Shown: positions 26,351-34,785 of the stretch, one piece after another
Position numbering within the stretch: the first letter of the stretch is position 1
Layout: each line of letters begins with the position of its first letter
Assembly (NCBI GenBank): GCA_965229565.1
Contig: OZ245888.1
Location: forward strand, 1,612,001 to 1,676,000
Length of the DNA: 64,000 nucleotides
Direction of reading: 5' to 3'
DNA from: JANQNX01 sp040217095
Lineage (GTDB): Bacteria > Pseudomonadota > Gammaproteobacteria > Eutrophobiales > Eutrophobiaceae
Notes under the pieces: model-generated
Told to the model about the DNA's origin: nothing
The model's database searches: none
Seen by the model: the letters and a program-made list of their open reading frames with translations, nothing else
Translations under genes and position numbers: made by a program

Positions 26351-28276
26351 ATGCCAACAATTACCCTCCCTGACGATAGTCAGCGTGAATTTGACCATCC
26401 CGTCTCGGTGATGGAAGTCTCCGAATCCATCGGCCCCGGCCTCGCCAAGGCGACACTGGCCGGTAAGGTCAACGACAAGCTGGTCGATGCCTCCTATGTC
26501 ATCGAGGACGATGCCAGGCTACAAATCGTGACCGACCGGGACCCGGAAGGCCTGGAAGTCATACGTCATTCCAGCGCCCACCTGATGGCCCAGGCCGTCA
26601 AGGAACTCTATCCCGATGCCCAGGTAACCATAGGCCCGGTTATCGAGGACGGCTTTTACTACGATTACAAGTACGACCCCGGTTTCACGCCCGAAGACCT
26701 CGAGAAGATCGAGAAAAAGATGCAGGAACTCGCCAGCCAGGACTTCGAGGTGAAACGCTCGGTGATGTCCCGCGACGAGGCCGTGAAGTTCTTCCGTGAC
26801 ATGGGCGAGGAGTACAAGGCCCAGATTATTGAATCCATTCCCGCCAACGAGGAGCTATCGCTGTATTCGCAGGGAGATTTTATTGACCTGTGTCGTGGCC
26901 CACACGTGCCCAGTACCGGGAAGATCAAGGCCATCAAACTCATGAAAGTGGCCGGCGCCTATTGGCGTGGCGATTCCAGCAACGAGATGCTGCAGCGTAT
27001 CTACGGCACCGCCTGGCCCGATAAAAAGTCCCTGAAGGCGTATTTGAATCGCCTGGCAGAAGCGGAGAAGCGCGATCACAGGAAACTAGCGAAGAAACAA
27101 GACCTGTTCCATTTCCAGGAAGAGGCGCCCGGTATGGTGTTCTGGCATCCCAGGGGCTGGACAATCTACAAGGTCGTCGAGCAATACATTCGCGACAAGA
27201 TGCGTGACCACGGTTACCAGGAAATCCATACGCCGCAGGTGGTCGACCAGAGCCTGTGGGAGAAATCCGGTCACTGGGACAAGTTCCGCGATGACATGTT
27301 TACAACCAGTTCGGAAAACCGCAATTACGCCATCAAGCCCATGAATTGCCCCTGCCACGTGCAGGTATTCAACCAGGGACTGAAGAGCTACCGGGATTTG
27401 CCGCTACGACTGGCTGAATTCGGTTCCTGTCACCGCAATGAGGCCTCTGGCACGCTGCACGGCCTGATGCGGGCCCGTAATTTCACCCAGGACGATGCCC
27501 ATATCTTCTGTACCGAGGACCAGATCCAGGAAGAGGTATCGAATTTCATCGATATGCTGTTCGAGGTTTATCGCGAATTTGGCTTCGAGGATGTCATTAT
27601 CAAGCTGTCCACCCGCCCGGAAAAGCGGGTCGGCAGTGACGAGAGCTGGGACAAATCCGAAAAGGCGCTGGAACTGGCCCTGAACAACAAAAAGCTCGAT
27701 TGGGAACTGCAGCCGGGCGAGGGTGCCTTCTACGGGCCGAAAATCGAGTTTTCACTGAAAGACTGTATTGGCCGTGTCTGGCAGTGTGGCACTATCCAGG
27801 TCGATTTCTCCATGCCCGAGCGGCTGGGAGCGAGTTATGTCAGCGAGGACAGCTCAAAACAGGTCCCGGTCATGTTACACCGGGCCATAGTCGGCTCCAT
27901 GGAGCGATTTATCGGTATTCTGATTGAAAACTACGCCGGTGCCTTTCCTCCCTGGCTGGCGCCGATTCAGGCCGTGGTGATCTCAATAACGGAAAACCAG
28001 GCCGATTATGCGAAAAAAGTTGCGGATAGCTTGAAAAATCAAGGTTTTCGCATAGAACACGACTTGAGAAATGAAACGATCGGGCTTAAAATCCGCGACC
28101 ACGCTATGCAGCGCGTTCCCTACCAGATTATCGTGGGTGGACGTGAGCAAGAGAACAACATGGTGGCTGTGCGTACGCGAGACGGTGAAGACCTGGGTGC
28201 AATGTCCCTGGAAGATTTCACTGAACGTTTGAGCACGGATATCGCGCGCCTCGGCCGCATTAATTTGGAGGACTAA
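26351..28276 (+). CDS. thrS: Threonyl-tRNA synthetase
   Basis: The start is ATG 26351, which gives MPTITLPDDSQ, matching the E. coli N terminus, after an AAGGTG site; upstream alternatives are rejected. The 641-residue protein has the TGS domain (1-60), the editing domain with HSSAHLMAQAVK and the zinc site region, class II motif 2 with FGSCHRNEASGTLHGLMRARNFTQDDAHIF, and motif 3 ending in HRAIVGSMERFIGILIE. It charges tRNA-Thr and edits Ser-tRNA-Thr. It heads the thrS-infC-rpmI-rplT-pheST block. Confidence 0.97.
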   Translation: MPTITLPDDSQREFDHPVSVMEVSESIGPGLAKATLAGKVNDKLVDASYVIEDDARLQIVTDRDPEGLEVIRHSSAHLMAQAVKELYPDAQVTIGPVIEDGFYYDYKYDPGFTPEDLEKIEKKMQELASQDFEVKRSVMSRDEAVKFFRDMGEEYKAQIIESIPANEELSLYSQGDFIDLCRGPHVPSTGKIKAIKLMKVAGAYWRGDSSNEMLQRIYGTAWPDKKSLKAYLNRLAEAEKRDHRKLAKKQDLFHFQEEAPGMVFWHPRGWTIYKVVEQYIRDKMRDHGYQEIHTPQVVDQSLWEKSGHWDKFRDDMFTTSSENRNYAIKPMNCPCHVQVFNQGLKSYRDLPLRLAEFGSCHRNEASGTLHGLMRARNFTQDDAHIFCTEDQIQEEVSNFIDMLFEVYREFGFEDVIIKLSTRPEKRVGSDESWDKSEKALELALNNKKLDWELQPGEGAFYGPKIEFSLKDCIGRVWQCGTIQVDFSMPERLGASYVSEDSSKQVPVMLHRAIVGSMERFIGILIENYAGAFPPWLAPIQAVVISITENQADYAKKVADSLKNQGFRIEHDLRNETIGLKIRDHAMQRVPYQIIVGGREQENNMVAVRTRDGEDLGAMSLEDFTERLSTDIARLGRINLED

Positions 28277-28279
28277 TTT

Positions 28280-28795
28280 ATTTCCGCAAATAAGCAGACG
28301 CGTCTCAATGATGAGATCACGTCACCCGAAGTCAGGTTAATAGACCCGGAGGGCGAGCAAGTTGGAGTTGTATCGATAGACGAAGCGTTAAAACATGCAG
28401 AAGAGGCCGAACTCGATTTGGTTGAGATTGTGCCTACTTCGAATCCGCCGGTTTGCCGAGTCATGGATTACGGCAAGTTTCTATTCGAGGAAAACAAGAA
28501 AAAACACGCGGCGAAAAAGAAGCAGAAACAAATACAGGTTAAGGAAATCAAGTTTCGGCCCGGCACGGATGAAGGCGATTACAACGTAAAACTTAAAAAC
28601 CTGGTCAAGTTTCTTGAAAACGGAGATAAGGTAAAAGTTACATTGAGGTTCAGGGGCAGGGAGATGGCCCACCAGGAACTGGGTAGCCAGATGCTGAAAC
28701 GCATCGAGCAGGACCTCGAAGAATACGGAGCTGTTGAACAGTTTCCAAAATTGGAAGGGCGCCAGATGGTCATGGTCATGAGCCCGAAGAAATAA
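28280..28795 (+). CDS. infC: Translation initiation factor IF-3 with an AUU start codon
   Basis: The frame has no suitable ATG upstream of the conserved core; ATT at 28280 with GGAGGA seven bases before it gives a 171-residue IF-3 beginning MSANKQTRLNDEI. AUU is the known infC start in enterobacteria and lets IF-3 repress its own translation. Core motifs include VCRVMDYGKFLFE, the lysine-rich linker, IKFRPGTDEGDYNVKL, and RFRGREMAHQELG. IF-3 binds the 30S subunit, blocks 50S joining and checks the start codon. The gap after the thrS stop is three bases. Confidence 0.95.
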   Translation: MSANKQTRLNDEITSPEVRLIDPEGEQVGVVSIDEALKHAEEAELDLVEIVPTSNPPVCRVMDYGKFLFEENKKKHAAKKKQKQIQVKEIKFRPGTDEGDYNVKLKNLVKFLENGDKVKVTLRFRGREMAHQELGSQMLKRIEQDLEEYGAVEQFPKLEGRQMVMVMSPKK

Positions 28796-28830
28796 CACGA
28801 AACAGGATTTAAAGAGTTGGAGTTAATGAC

Positions 28831-29028
28831 ATGCCCAAGATGAAAACTAACAGTGGTGCGGCCAAACGCTTTTCCCGATCAGCCTCGGGCAAGTTCAAGC
28901 ATAAGCAGTCGCATCGTAGTCATATATTGACCAAGAAAAGCACCAAGCGTAAACGCCAGTTGCGTGGCACGCTGGCCGTGCATGACAGTGACCAGAAGGC
29001 AGTGGCCCGAATGGTCCCGTATTTGTAA
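28831..29028 (+). CDS. rpmI: 50S ribosomal protein L35
   Basis: The 65-residue basic protein MPKMKTNSGAAKRFSRSASGKFKHKQSHRSHIL matches L35 over its full length (split here only by comment: KMKT, SGAAKRF and HILTKK are the key blocks). It lies between infC and rplT, as in E. coli, where L20 represses rpmI and rplT by binding the leader mRNA. A GTTGGAG site precedes the ATG. Confidence 0.96.
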   Translation: MPKMKTNSGAAKRFSRSASGKFKHKQSHRSHILTKKSTKRKRQLRGTLAVHDSDQKAVARMVPYL

Positions 29029-29043
29029 GAGAGGAAAGGAATA

Positions 29044-29403
29044 ATGTCCAGAGTAAAACGCGGCGTCGTTGCCCACGCCAGACACAAGAAAGTTATCGAT
29101 CAGGCCAAGGGCTATTCGGGTCGTCGTAAGAACGTCTATCGTGTTGCCGTTCAAGCTGTCACCAAGGCAGGCCAGTACGCCTACCGTGACCGCCGTCAGC
29201 GCAAACGCCAGTTTCGTTCACTGTGGATTACCCGTATCAATGCCGCAGCGCGTGAAAACGGTATGTCCTATAGCCGTTTCATGGATGGCTTGCACAAGGC
29301 TTCTATAGAAATTGATCGCAAGGTTCTGGCTGACCTGGCCGTATTTGATAAGCCTGCCTTTGCTACACTGGCAGAACAGGCAAAATCAAGTCTCGCCAAT
29401 TAA
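29044..29403 (+). CDS. rplT: 50S ribosomal protein L20
   Basis: The 119-residue protein has SRVKRGVVAHARHKK, GYSGRRKNVYRVA and RINAAARENGMSYSRFM, the conserved L20 blocks. L20 is an early 50S assembly protein on 23S rRNA and in E. coli is the translational repressor of rpmI-rplT. It lies 15 bases downstream of rpmI with an AGGAAAGGA ribosome-binding site, and is followed by a strong terminator. Confidence 0.97.
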   Translation: MSRVKRGVVAHARHKKVIDQAKGYSGRRKNVYRVAVQAVTKAGQYAYRDRRQRKRQFRSLWITRINAAARENGMSYSRFMDGLHKASIEIDRKVLADLAVFDKPAFATLAEQAKSSLAN

Positions 29404-29423
29404 TCAAACAGGTTTCGGATAAC

Positions 29424-29456
29424 CAAAGGGAAAGGGAAACCTTTCCCTTTTTTTAT
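29424..29456 (+). terminator. Rho-independent terminator after rplT
   Basis: AAAGGGAAAGG pairs with CCTTTCCCTTT across a GAAA loop and is followed by TTTTATTT. It separates the ribosomal-protein genes from pheST. Confidence 0.9.
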
Positions 29457-29469
29457 TTAAGAGAAAGAT

Positions 29470-29563
29470 AAACTTTACTGATGCATGTCGACTATTTGTC
29501 ATCCCGAGCGTAGTAGAGGGGGCTCAAGATTTCTCGCTATGCTCGAAATGACAGGTTAAAGTT
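29470..29563. repeat. Long imperfect palindrome upstream of pheS
   Basis: TGTCATcCCGAGC at 29497 pairs with GCTCGaAATGACA ending at 29553, with matching inner blocks TAG/CTA and GAG/CTC. Outer AACTTTA and TAAAGTT extend the pairing. The shape is that of intergenic palindromic repeats; only one copy is in this window. Confidence 0.7.
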
Positions 29564-29593
29564 ACAAAAAAATAAAAAACGACATTTCCTATA

Positions 29594-30574
29594 GTGGCAA
29601 ATACAGAACAATTACAAGCAAAGGCATTGGCCGAAATTGAGCAGGCAACGGATCTTGCCGTGCTTGACGACATTCGCATTAACTACCTTGGCAAGAAAGG
29701 AGAACTTACCGGCCTGTTAAAACAGCTGGGCCAGTTACCTGCTGAAGAACGCCCCCAGGCCGGGCAGGTGATCAACCAGGCCAAGCAGGCAGTGCAGGAT
29801 GCCATTGAAACCCGCAAGCAATTCCTGCAGGAAAAGAAACTCAACGACGCCCTGGAAAGCAGTCGACTCGATGTAACCTTGCCTGGCAGGGGGCTGGATC
29901 GTGGCGGCTTGCATCCGATTACACTGACGATGCAGCGTATCCAGGCACTGTTCCAGCAAATTGGTTTTGACGTGGTAGAAGGACCGGAAGTCGAGGATGA
30001 TTACCATAACTTCGAGGCACTCAATATCCCTGCCCATCATCCTGCCCGTGCCATGCACGATACTTTTTACTTTCCGGATGGCCGCCTGTTACGCACACAC
30101 ACGTCATCGGTACAGATTAGACATATGAATAACAACCCGCCACCGTATCGCTTTATTGCGCCGGGCAGGGTTTATCGTTGCGACTCGGATATGACGCACA
30201 CTCCGATGTTTCACCAGGTAGAAGGACTGCTGGTAGACAAGGAAGTGACCTTTGCCGAATTGAAAGGCTTGTTGATCGATTTCCTCGAGATTTTTTTCGA
30301 GCGTGACCTGCAGGTACGCTTTCGTCCCTCTTACTTTCCCTTTACCGAACCATCGGCCGAGGTCGATATCATGGGTGAACGTGGCTGGCTTGAAGTGCTT
30401 GGCTGCGGCATGGTGCATCCCAACGTGTTGGAAAACGTTGGCGTTGATCCGGAAGAGCACACCGGGCTCGCATTTGGACTCGGCGTGGAACGGTTGGCGA
30501 TGTTGTATTACGGCGTCGATGATCTGCGACTCTTCTTCGACAACGATCTCAGATTCTTAAGACAATTTAATTGA
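29594..30574 (+). CDS. pheS: Phenylalanyl-tRNA synthetase alpha subunit
   Basis: The 326-residue protein begins with GTG at 29594 and aligns with E. coli PheS from the first coiled-coil helix (LAEIEQATDLAVLDDIRINYLGKKGEL). Class II motifs include DTFYFPDGRLLRTHTSSVQIR, FHQVEGLLVD, FRPSYFPFTEPSAEVDIMG and FGLGVERLAMLYYGVDDLR. Together with PheT it forms the alpha2-beta2 enzyme; the catalytic site is in PheS. The ribosome-binding site is weak. No pheM-like attenuator peptide is evident. Confidence 0.97.
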   Translation: MANTEQLQAKALAEIEQATDLAVLDDIRINYLGKKGELTGLLKQLGQLPAEERPQAGQVINQAKQAVQDAIETRKQFLQEKKLNDALESSRLDVTLPGRGLDRGGLHPITLTMQRIQALFQQIGFDVVEGPEVEDDYHNFEALNIPAHHPARAMHDTFYFPDGRLLRTHTSSVQIRHMNNNPPPYRFIAPGRVYRCDSDMTHTPMFHQVEGLLVDKEVTFAELKGLLIDFLEIFFERDLQVRFRPSYFPFTEPSAEVDIMGERGWLEVLGCGMVHPNVLENVGVDPEEHTGLAFGLGVERLAMLYYGVDDLRLFFDNDLRFLRQFN

Positions 30575-30586
30575 GGCCATTGCGAA

Positions 30587-32959
30587 ATGAAATTCAGTGA
30601 ACAATGGCTAAGACAGTGGGTTAATCCCCCGGTTGATTCGGACACACTGTGCGAACAGTTGACCATGGCCGGCCTGGAAGTCGATGGCGTGGAGCCGGCT
30701 TGCCCGGAATTCAGTGGCGTTGTCGTGGCCGAGGTGAAAACCGTTGAGAAACATCCCGATGCCGACAGGCTCAGCATTTGCCAGGTAGATAGTGGCAAGG
30801 AAGTCCTGACGATTGTTTGTGGTGCACCTAACGTGCGTGCCGGTATGAAGACGGCACTGGCCAAGGTGGGTGCCAGGTTGGCCGGTAAACCTGCATTAAA
30901 GTCCGCAAAGCTCAAGGGCGTCCTATCGCATGGCATGTTGTGCTCGGCCAGTGAGCTGGGACTGGGTGACGATCATGATGGCATCATGGAATTATCCTCG
31001 TCGGAAGAGACGGGCCAGGATTTGAATACGATTATCGGGTCTGATGATCGCATTATCGAGATATCACTGACGCCCAACCGTGGCGACTGCCTGGGTATCC
31101 GCGGTATTGCCAGGGAAGTGGCCGTACTAAATCAAATGCAGCTGGAGGAAGACAAGGTTAAGACGCCCGCTTCTAAAAGCCAGCAGCAACGCACTATTAA
31201 ATTATCCTCGGCGGATGCCTGCCCGCGCTACTGCGGTCGTGTTATCGAGTCTGTGGATACACAAGTGGTATCACCGCTGTGGCTGGTCGAGCGTCTGCGC
31301 CGCTCAGGCGTGCGCAGCATCAATATCGTGGTCGATATCACCAATTACGTCATGCTGGAACTGGGTCAACCCATGCATGCATTTGACAATGCCAAATTGC
31401 GTGGTGCTATCAACGTGCGCTACCCCGACAAGAGCGAAAAGCTCACGCTTCTGGACGAGCAGGAATACGAACTGAAACCCGGTACGCTCGTCATTGCCGA
31501 TGATTCAGGACCGCTGGCCATGGCTGGCATCATGGGGGGGCTGGACAGCGCGGTAGGCGAGGGCACACGAGATATCTTCCTGGAGAGTGCCTTTTTTACG
31601 CCCGGGGCCATTATTGGCAAGGCGCGGCAATACGGACTGCACACAGACTCGTCACACCGCTTTGAACGCGGCGTGGCCCCCGACCTGTGTAAAGAGGCCA
31701 TCAAGCGGGCAACAGCACTTATCCTGCAATTCTGTGGCGGCAAACCCGGCCCGGTCACCGAGGTCAGCGACAAGCAACATATTCCCCGGAACCCCTCTAT
31801 TAAATTAAGGAAAGACCGCATCGCCAGGGTGCTTGGCCTGGAAATGTCTGACGCCTTCATATCAGGCGTGCTGGACAAGCTCGGTATGCAATATAAAAAA
31901 TATAAAAATCATTGGGTTGCAACAGCTCCTTCACACCGATTCGATATTAATATCGAGGCCGATCTGATCGAGGAACTGGTACGGGTGCACGGCTATAACC
32001 AGGTTGAACCAGCCTTTCCGCCGGCGCGGTTGAAGATGAAGCGCCCGGATATTGCACTCGATACCTTGCAGGCTATTCGCGCCACCCTGGTGAATCGCGA
32101 TTACCAGGAGATCATCAGTTACAGTTTTGTTGCCAGCGAACTCAATAAACTATTGAATTACAAAGATAAAGGCCTGGGGCTGGCCAATCCTATCTCACCT
32201 GAACTGGGCGAGATGAGGCAAAGCCTGTGGCCAGGCCTGCTGACCACGTTGCAATACAACCTGAAGCGACAACAGCCGCGGGTACGCCTGTTCGAAACGG
32301 GCCTGGTTTTCAGAGGCAACAAGGATTTAACACAGGAACGCATGCTTGGCGGCTTAATTTATGGAAATAAATATAATAAACAATGGGATATAAACAATAG
32401 TTTATGTGATTTATATGACTTGAAAATGGATATACAGGCGCTGGTGAAGCAATTTCACGCCGTCGACGAACTGGATTACCAACCAACCGAGCACGGGATG
32501 CTACATCCCGGCCAGGCAGTTTGCGTGCTGGCGGGCAACAAGCAGGTGGGCCTGTTTGGCCAGTTACACCCGCGTATCCGGGCTGATCTGGACATCCCTA
32601 ATGAAGTCTATCTGTTTGAAATTACTATGAATAATTTGCAGGCGGAGAAACCGGTCAGGTACCAGCCGATTTCCCGTTACCCGGCGGTAGCGCGTGATGT
32701 GGCTATCGTGATCGATGAAGAGGTGCCCTTGTCAGCCGTCATCGGGGAGATAAAAAAGTCGGCAACAAACTTGCTAACTAACCTAGAGTTGTTTGACGTA
32801 TATCATGGCGAAGGTATTGAAATAGGGAAAAAAAGTCTTGCCTTGGGCTTGACCTTTCAGACAACTTCGAGCACTCTTAAGGATGAAGAGGTGGAGGCCA
32901 TCATGAAAAATATCGTTGCTGGCCTAAATAATAAATTCGGTGCAACACTGAGAGAATAA
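30587..32959 (+). CDS. pheT: Phenylalanyl-tRNA synthetase beta subunit
   Basis: The 790-residue product has the N-terminal OB-fold tRNA-binding domain (VVVAEVKTVEKHPDADRLSICQV), the B3/B4 editing domain (SINIVVDITNYVMLELGQPMHAFD), B5, the class II-like core, and a C-terminal anticodon-binding ferredoxin-like domain (SRYPAVARDVAIVIDEEVP). It recognises tRNA-Phe and edits mischarged Tyr. It follows pheS by 12 bases and ends one base before ihfA. Confidence 0.97.
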   Translation: MKFSEQWLRQWVNPPVDSDTLCEQLTMAGLEVDGVEPACPEFSGVVVAEVKTVEKHPDADRLSICQVDSGKEVLTIVCGAPNVRAGMKTALAKVGARLAGKPALKSAKLKGVLSHGMLCSASELGLGDDHDGIMELSSSEETGQDLNTIIGSDDRIIEISLTPNRGDCLGIRGIAREVAVLNQMQLEEDKVKTPASKSQQQRTIKLSSADACPRYCGRVIESVDTQVVSPLWLVERLRRSGVRSINIVVDITNYVMLELGQPMHAFDNAKLRGAINVRYPDKSEKLTLLDEQEYELKPGTLVIADDSGPLAMAGIMGGLDSAVGEGTRDIFLESAFFTPGAIIGKARQYGLHTDSSHRFERGVAPDLCKEAIKRATALILQFCGGKPGPVTEVSDKQHIPRNPSIKLRKDRIARVLGLEMSDAFISGVLDKLGMQYKKYKNHWVATAPSHRFDINIEADLIEELVRVHGYNQVEPAFPPARLKMKRPDIALDTLQAIRATLVNRDYQEIISYSFVASELNKLLNYKDKGLGLANPISPELGEMRQSLWPGLLTTLQYNLKRQQPRVRLFETGLVFRGNKDLTQERMLGGLIYGNKYNKQWDINNSLCDLYDLKMDIQALVKQFHAVDELDYQPTEHGMLHPGQAVCVLAGNKQVGLFGQLHPRIRADLDIPNEVYLFEITMNNLQAEKPVRYQPISRYPAVARDVAIVIDEEVPLSAVIGEIKKSATNLLTNLELFDVYHGEGIEIGKKSLALGLTFQTTSSTLKDEEVEAIMKNIVAGLNNKFGATLRE

Positions 32960-32960
32960 T

Positions 32961-33263
32961 ATGGCAGCTTTAACCAAGGCTGATATGGCAGAAAAGCTAT
33001 ACGAAGAACTGGGGCTCAACAAGCGCGAGGCCAAGGAAATCGTAGAAATGTTTTTTGAAGAAATTCGCTCTGCACTAGAAGCAGGCAATCAGGTCAAGCT
33101 TTCAGGGTTTGGAAATTTTGACCTGAGGGATAAAAATCAAAGACCTGGACGAAACCCGAAAACGGGTGAGGAAATTCCAATCAGCGCCAGACGCGTGGTG
33201 ACCTTTCGTCCCGGACAAAAACTCAAAGCACGGGTAGAAGCATATGCTGGAAGCGTCCAATAA
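32961..33263 (+). CDS. ihfA: Integration host factor alpha subunit
   Basis: The 100-residue protein has the HU/IHF fold: MAEKLYEELGLNKREAKEIVEMFFEEI, then the DNA-binding arm RPGRNPKTGEEIPISARRVVTFRPGQKLK. It bends DNA as a heterodimer with IhfB. IHF commonly assists sigma-54 activators such as the NtrC-type regulator further downstream. It sits directly behind pheT, as in E. coli, and overlaps the next gene by 20 nt. Confidence 0.96.
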   Translation: MAALTKADMAEKLYEELGLNKREAKEIVEMFFEEIRSALEAGNQVKLSGFGNFDLRDKNQRPGRNPKTGEEIPISARRVVTFRPGQKLKARVEAYAGSVQ

Positions 33264-33600
33264 TAGTGAACTGCCGGCGATACCCGGTAAACGCTATTTT
33301 ACGATTGGTGAAGTTAGCGATCTCTGCGCAGTAAAACCCCATGTTCTGCGTTACTGGGAGCAGGAATTTCCGCAACTCAAGCCGCTGAAAAGACGGGGTA
33401 ATCGCCGTTATTACCAGCGACACGACGTCATCCTCATTCGCCAGATTAGAAGCCTGTTGTACGAGCAGGGTTTTACTATTGGTGGTGCCAGACAAAGACT
33501 TTCCGGTGATGAGGCCAAAGATGACTCTAACCAGAGCCAGCAAATCATCCGTCAATTACGCACTGAACTGGAAGAAGTGCTCGATATCCTGAGACGCTGA
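33244..33600 (+). CDS. MerR-family transcriptional regulator
   Basis: The 118-residue protein has an N-terminal MerR winged helix (YFTIGEVSDLCAVKPHVLRYWEQEFPQLKPLKRRGNRRYY) and a C-terminal coil (QIIRQLRTELEEVLDILRR), with no cysteine or effector domain. This short MerR protein downstream of ihfA is a conserved gammaproteobacterial neighbour whose targets are unknown to me. It begins inside ihfA, so it is probably co-translated. Confidence 0.9.
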   Translation: MLEASNNSELPAIPGKRYFTIGEVSDLCAVKPHVLRYWEQEFPQLKPLKRRGNRRYYQRHDVILIRQIRSLLYEQGFTIGGARQRLSGDEAKDDSNQSQQIIRQLRTELEEVLDILRR

Positions 33601-33678
33601 TTGCTTCTGTCCTGGCCAGGGCATACCATGCCCGGCCAAACTATTCGTACCTGGATATATCCATTATTATTCCCGAAT

Positions 33679-33796
<118 letters not shown>

Positions 33797-33816
33797 AATA
33801 GGCAAGAATTTGAACC

Positions 33817-33915
33817 GGGGTTCACAAAAACGCCGGGAGCGTTTTTGAACAGCGCAGCTGGCCCTCACAGGGCGAGGTACATGGATGTACCGAGTAAATC
33901 CTCTCGCCCCGACCA
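33817..33915 (+). repeat. Structured module A ending in a tRNA-Pro 3' tail
   Basis: GGGGTTCA, resembling the 5' half of the tRNA-Pro T arm, is followed by four hairpins: a 9-bp stem with a CGGGA loop (33825-33847), CAGC/GCTG (33850-33860), GCCCT/AGGGC (33861-33873) and GGTACA/TGTACC (33876-33891). Then comes an exact 20-base copy of the tRNA-Pro 3' end including CCA. The layout equals an insertion into the T loop of a tRNA tail. Confidence 0.8.
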
Positions 33916-33956
33916 TTCTATGAAATAGGCCTCTTTTGAGGCCTATTTCATAGAAT
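33915..33956 (+). terminator. Perfect 19-bp hairpin after module A
   Basis: The arms 33915-33933 and 33938-33956 are perfectly complementary around TTTT. Like the hairpin after the real tRNA-Pro it begins at the last A of the CCA and has an AGGCC core, but the outer arm sequence is different. Confidence 0.75.
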
Positions 33957-33980
33957 GATTGAGTGTTTAGTACCGACGAA

Positions 33981-34103
33981 GGAGGTTCACAGATTTGTCG
34001 GGAACAAATCTGGACATCGCTGTAGCGATGACCCGAAGGGCGAAGCACAGGATGTGCGGAGCAAATCCTCTTGTTACAGTAAAGTAGCGCCTCTCCCCGA
34101 CCA
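33981..34103 (+). repeat. Structured module B with a broken tRNA-Pro 3' tail
   Basis: GGAGGTTCA, identical to the tRNA-Pro T-arm 5' half, precedes hairpins in the same order as module A: a 9-bp stem with CGGGA loop (33990-34012), CATCGC/GCGATG (34015-34030), CCC/GGG (34032-34040), GCACA/TGTGC (34045-34057). AAATCCTC follows. The tail is then interrupted by about 19 bases and resumes as CTCTCCCCGACCA at 34091-34103. Confidence 0.78.
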
Positions 34104-34260
34104 TTTTATACCCCAACTTTTTATGCCTTTTCTGACTTCCTTGTTACAATAAGACTTTATCTATTAATCAGTCACTTGCACGCTAAAAATAAAGTACTAT
34201 TAGATAATTGATTCAGGGCAAGACGCTTCATATTAAGCACTCATTTAAGGTTTACTGCGC
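34104..34260. other. Leader region with no recognised feature
   Basis: This AT-rich stretch lies between the last tRNA-like tail and the Sel1 gene. It probably holds the promoter of the Sel1-glmS pair, but I see no convincing -35/-10 pair. CTTGTTACAATAAG at 34140 resembles CTTGTTACAGTAAAG at 34070 inside module B. Confidence 0.4.
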
Positions 34261-34782
34261 ATGACATCTAAAGCAATTTGCGGACTAGTATTCTTCATTG
34301 TAACCAGCTTCTCTCTTATCGGCTGTGGTGCAGAAACCGACCCCATGACCGCGTTCGAAAAAGGGGATTATAAAACCGCCTACAAGTTATGGCAGCCGTT
34401 GGCGCAAAACGGTGATACAGAGGCCCAGAATTATCTTGGTATTCTTTATTACCTGGGTTTCGGTGTGAACCGGGATTATAAAAAGGCACTGGAGTGGTAT
34501 GAAAAGGCTGCCAGGGCTGGCCATGCCGACGCCCAGCGCAACTACGGTGATATGCTTCATTTTGGCCGCGGTACCAAAAAGAATAATTACGAGGCCTACA
34601 AATGGTACTTCGCCGCTTCACAACAGGGTAATGATGGCGCAGGCAAACAGATTGAAGTTATTGCGGCCTCCGGCAACCTTTCTCCAAACCAGCAAATGCA
34701 CGCCAAGATTGATGCCAATCCTTATATCATGGATGAATCCAGGCGCTTCATGAGTCACGATACCTACATCAACAAGAAATAA
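34261..34782 (+). CDS. Sel1-repeat lipoprotein
   Basis: The 173-residue protein has a lipoprotein signal with lipobox LIGC near residue 22. Two to three Sel1-like repeats follow (QNYLGILYYLGFGVNRDYKKALEWYEKAA, QRNYGDMLHFGRGTKKNNYEAYKWYFAAS). Sel1 repeats form alpha-solenoids for protein contacts, probably here on the periplasmic side of a membrane. It lies four bases before glmS and may share its transcript. The specific partner is unknown. Confidence 0.85.
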   Translation: MTSKAICGLVFFIVTSFSLIGCGAETDPMTAFEKGDYKTAYKLWQPLAQNGDTEAQNYLGILYYLGFGVNRDYKKALEWYEKAARAGHADAQRNYGDMLHFGRGTKKNNYEAYKWYFAASQQGNDGAGKQIEVIAASGNLSPNQQMHAKIDANPYIMDESRRFMSHDTYINKK

Positions 34783-34785
34783 GCT

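Noticed and set aside
29540..29593. pheM-like attenuator peptide before pheS
   Set aside because: No short Phe-rich frame with a start and a following terminator hairpin was found.
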